Shown: piece after piece, positions 11,466 through 12,549 of the stretch
Position numbering within the stretch: position 1 is the stretch's first letter
How the letters are laid out: every line of letters begins with the position of its first letter
DNA from: Thioalkalivibrio sp.
GTDB lineage: Bacteria > Pseudomonadota > Gammaproteobacteria > Ectothiorhodospirales > Ectothiorhodospiraceae
Reading direction: 5' to 3'
NCBI GenBank assembly: GCA_007120155.1
Contig: SKOF01000600.1
Span: forward strand, 1 to 12,549
Length of the DNA stretch: 12,549 bases
Program-made: the position numbers and the translations under genes
Notes under the pieces: generated by a model
What the model was told of the DNA's origin: nothing
What the model saw: the letters and a program-made list of their open reading frames with translations, nothing else
Database searches by the model: none

Positions 11466-12549
11466 ATGACTGCCCGCTTGCGCACGATCCTCTTCGCCCT
11501 GGTTCTGCTCCCGGCAGGGATGCTCCCGGTCGCCCAGAGTGCCGACCTGTGGTCGGTCTACCAGGTGGCGCTGGATCACGATGCGGAGCTGCGCGCCGCC
11601 GAGGCGGACTACCGGGCTGCGCTTGAGGCACGGCCCCAGGCCCGCTCGGTGCTGCTCCCCCAGGTCGAGGCCGGCGCCTCCCAGGCGCGCACCAGGACGG
11701 AACCCTCCGGCATGCCCAGCAGCAGCTTCGACACCACCACCTTCGACGTGACCCTCAATCAGTCCATCTATGATCATCGCAATTACGTGGCACTGCGGCA
11801 GGCGGATCTGGGCATCGCCCAGGCCACGGCCTTCCGGGACAATGCCCGCCAGGGACTGATCCTGCGGGTCTCCGAGGCCTACTTCGACCTGCTGGCCGCC
11901 CAGGACAACCTCACCTTCGCCGAGGCCGAGAAGGAAGCCATCGGCCGGCAGCTGGAGCAGGCCGAGCGCCGTTTCGAGGTGGGTCTGATCGCCATTACGG
12001 ATGTGAAGGAATCCCAGGCCCAGTTCGACATCGCGGTGGCCCAGGAGATCGCCGCCATGAACCAGCTGGACGTGGCCCGCGAGCAGCTGGCCGTGGTGAC
12101 CGGGCAGCACTACGAGGTGCTGTCCGGCCTGAGGGATGACACCCCGTTGGCCACCCCCGAGCCGGACGATATCAACCAGTGGGTCGCCACCGCCGTGGAC
12201 AGCAACCTCGAGCTCACCGCCCGGCGCTTTGCCACCGAGTTCGCCGCCGAGGAGATCCAGCGTCAGCGGGCGGGCCACTACCCCACCGTGGGTCTTCAGG
12301 CGAGCTACTCGGACGTCGACAACCACGGTGCGCCCACCGGTCTCGGCACCACCCAGTTCCTGGATCGACGCGACGCCCGGATCGCGCTGCAACTGCGCGT
12401 CCCGCTGTACACCGGAGGCCGCACCACCTCACTGACCCGGGAATCGCGGGAACGCTTCGACAGCGCCCGCGAGACACTGGATCTCACCCAGCGCCGCACG
12501 GTGCAGCAGACCCGCAGCGCCTACCTGTCGGTGGTGTCCGGCGCATCCC
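11466..12549 (+). CDS. tolC: TolC-family outer membrane channel protein, C-terminus beyond window
   Basis: The 361 residues present read open to the window end. TolC trimers form an outer-membrane and periplasmic duct for efflux pumps and type I secretion. A signal peptide (about 1-25, cleavage near AQS-ADL) is followed by LWSVYQVALDHDAELRAAEA, the usual first helix of the family. The first repeat then shows beta-strand wording FDVTLNQSIYDHRNYVALRQ and the coiled-coil helices SEAYFDLLAAQDNLTFAEAE and AERRFEVGLIAITDV. The second repeat begins near ELTARRFATEFAAEEI, with strands GLQASYSD and IALQLRVPLYTGGRT. GGAG lies eight bases before the ATG, and a separate promoter is likely. About 80-120 residues should be missing. 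The symbol denotes the family type; strict orthology to E. coli TolC is not shown. Confidence 0.93.
   Translation, partial: MTARLRTILFALVLLPAGMLPVAQSADLWSVYQVALDHDAELRAAEADYRAALEARPQARSVLLPQVEAGASQARTRTEPSGMPSSSFDTTTFDVTLNQSIYDHRNYVALRQADLGIAQATAFRDNARQGLILRVSEAYFDLLAAQDNLTFAEAEKEAIGRQLEQAERRFEVGLIAITDVKESQAQFDIAVAQEIAAMNQLDVAREQLAVVTGQHYEVLSGLRDDTPLATPEPDDINQWVATAVDSNLELTARRFATEFAAEEIQRQRAGHYPTVGLQASYSDVDNHGAPTGLGTTQFLDRRDARIALQLRVPLYTGGRTTSLTRESRERFDSARETLDLTQRRTVQQTRSAYLSVVSGAS

Noticed and set aside
11409..12392. 327-codon minus-strand frame opposite tolC
   Set aside because: It is a shadow of the TolC coding frame, which matches the family throughout.
1..12549. CRISPR array, insertion sequence, integrase or rRNA/tRNA genes
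   Set aside because: No regularly spaced repeats, transposase or recombinase frames, or structural RNA signatures were seen on either strand.

Overview
The window looks like a high-GC (roughly mid-60s %) gammaproteobacterial chromosome. The gene families suggest a sulfur-oxidising or otherwise cytochrome-rich member, possibly Ectothiorhodospiraceae/Chromatiales-like. That placement is inferred from a SoxXA-like pair, several exported c-type cytochromes and acidic exported proteins; no phylogenetic marker confirms it.

Layout. (1) Bases 1-1465, minus strand: the N-terminal two thirds of thiC (thiamine pyrimidine synthase) behind a clear TPP riboswitch. (2) 1528-3190: a two-domain polyphosphate:AMP phosphotransferase on the minus strand. 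A 24-bp inverted repeat supplies its stop codon, and an unexplained three-way-junction fold lies just upstream of it. (3) 3221-9404: an accessory respiratory block. It holds a cytochrome c'-like protein, a divergent EnvZ-like histidine kinase (minus), a general porin, a SoxX-like/SoxA-like pair, a second cytochrome c'-like protein with a His-rich tail, and a small monohaem cytochrome c. (4) 9402-10115, minus: an OmpR-like response regulator. (5) 10295-12549, plus: a degenerate protein-isoaspartate methyltransferase homologue, a single-domain rhodanese and a TolC-family outer membrane protein cut by the window end.

How the parts may work together. The kinase and the regulator lie on the same strand in the usual ompR-envZ order (regulator upstream), but about 4.2 kb of opposite-strand porin and cytochrome genes separate them. 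Three intergenic regions carry the same fixed-spacing motif, GTAACA-N4-GTWWC-N4-CCGC: upstream of the first cytochrome, between kinase and porin, and upstream of the second cytochrome pair. OmpR-family regulators bind tandem 10-bp direct repeats of this geometry. The simplest reading is that this two-component system controls a periplasmic module: the porin admits a solute, the SoxXA-like haem enzyme acts on a sulfur compound, and the small cytochromes carry electrons or bind ligands. No SoxYZ, SoxB or SoxCD partner is encoded here.

thiC and a tolC-type gene are close neighbours in some other gammaproteobacteria (recalled for Pseudomonas), so the intervening block may have been inserted between them. 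The thiC, pap, tolC, TPP riboswitch and two-component assignments are firm. The Sox-like function, the regulon and the RNA folds are hypotheses.
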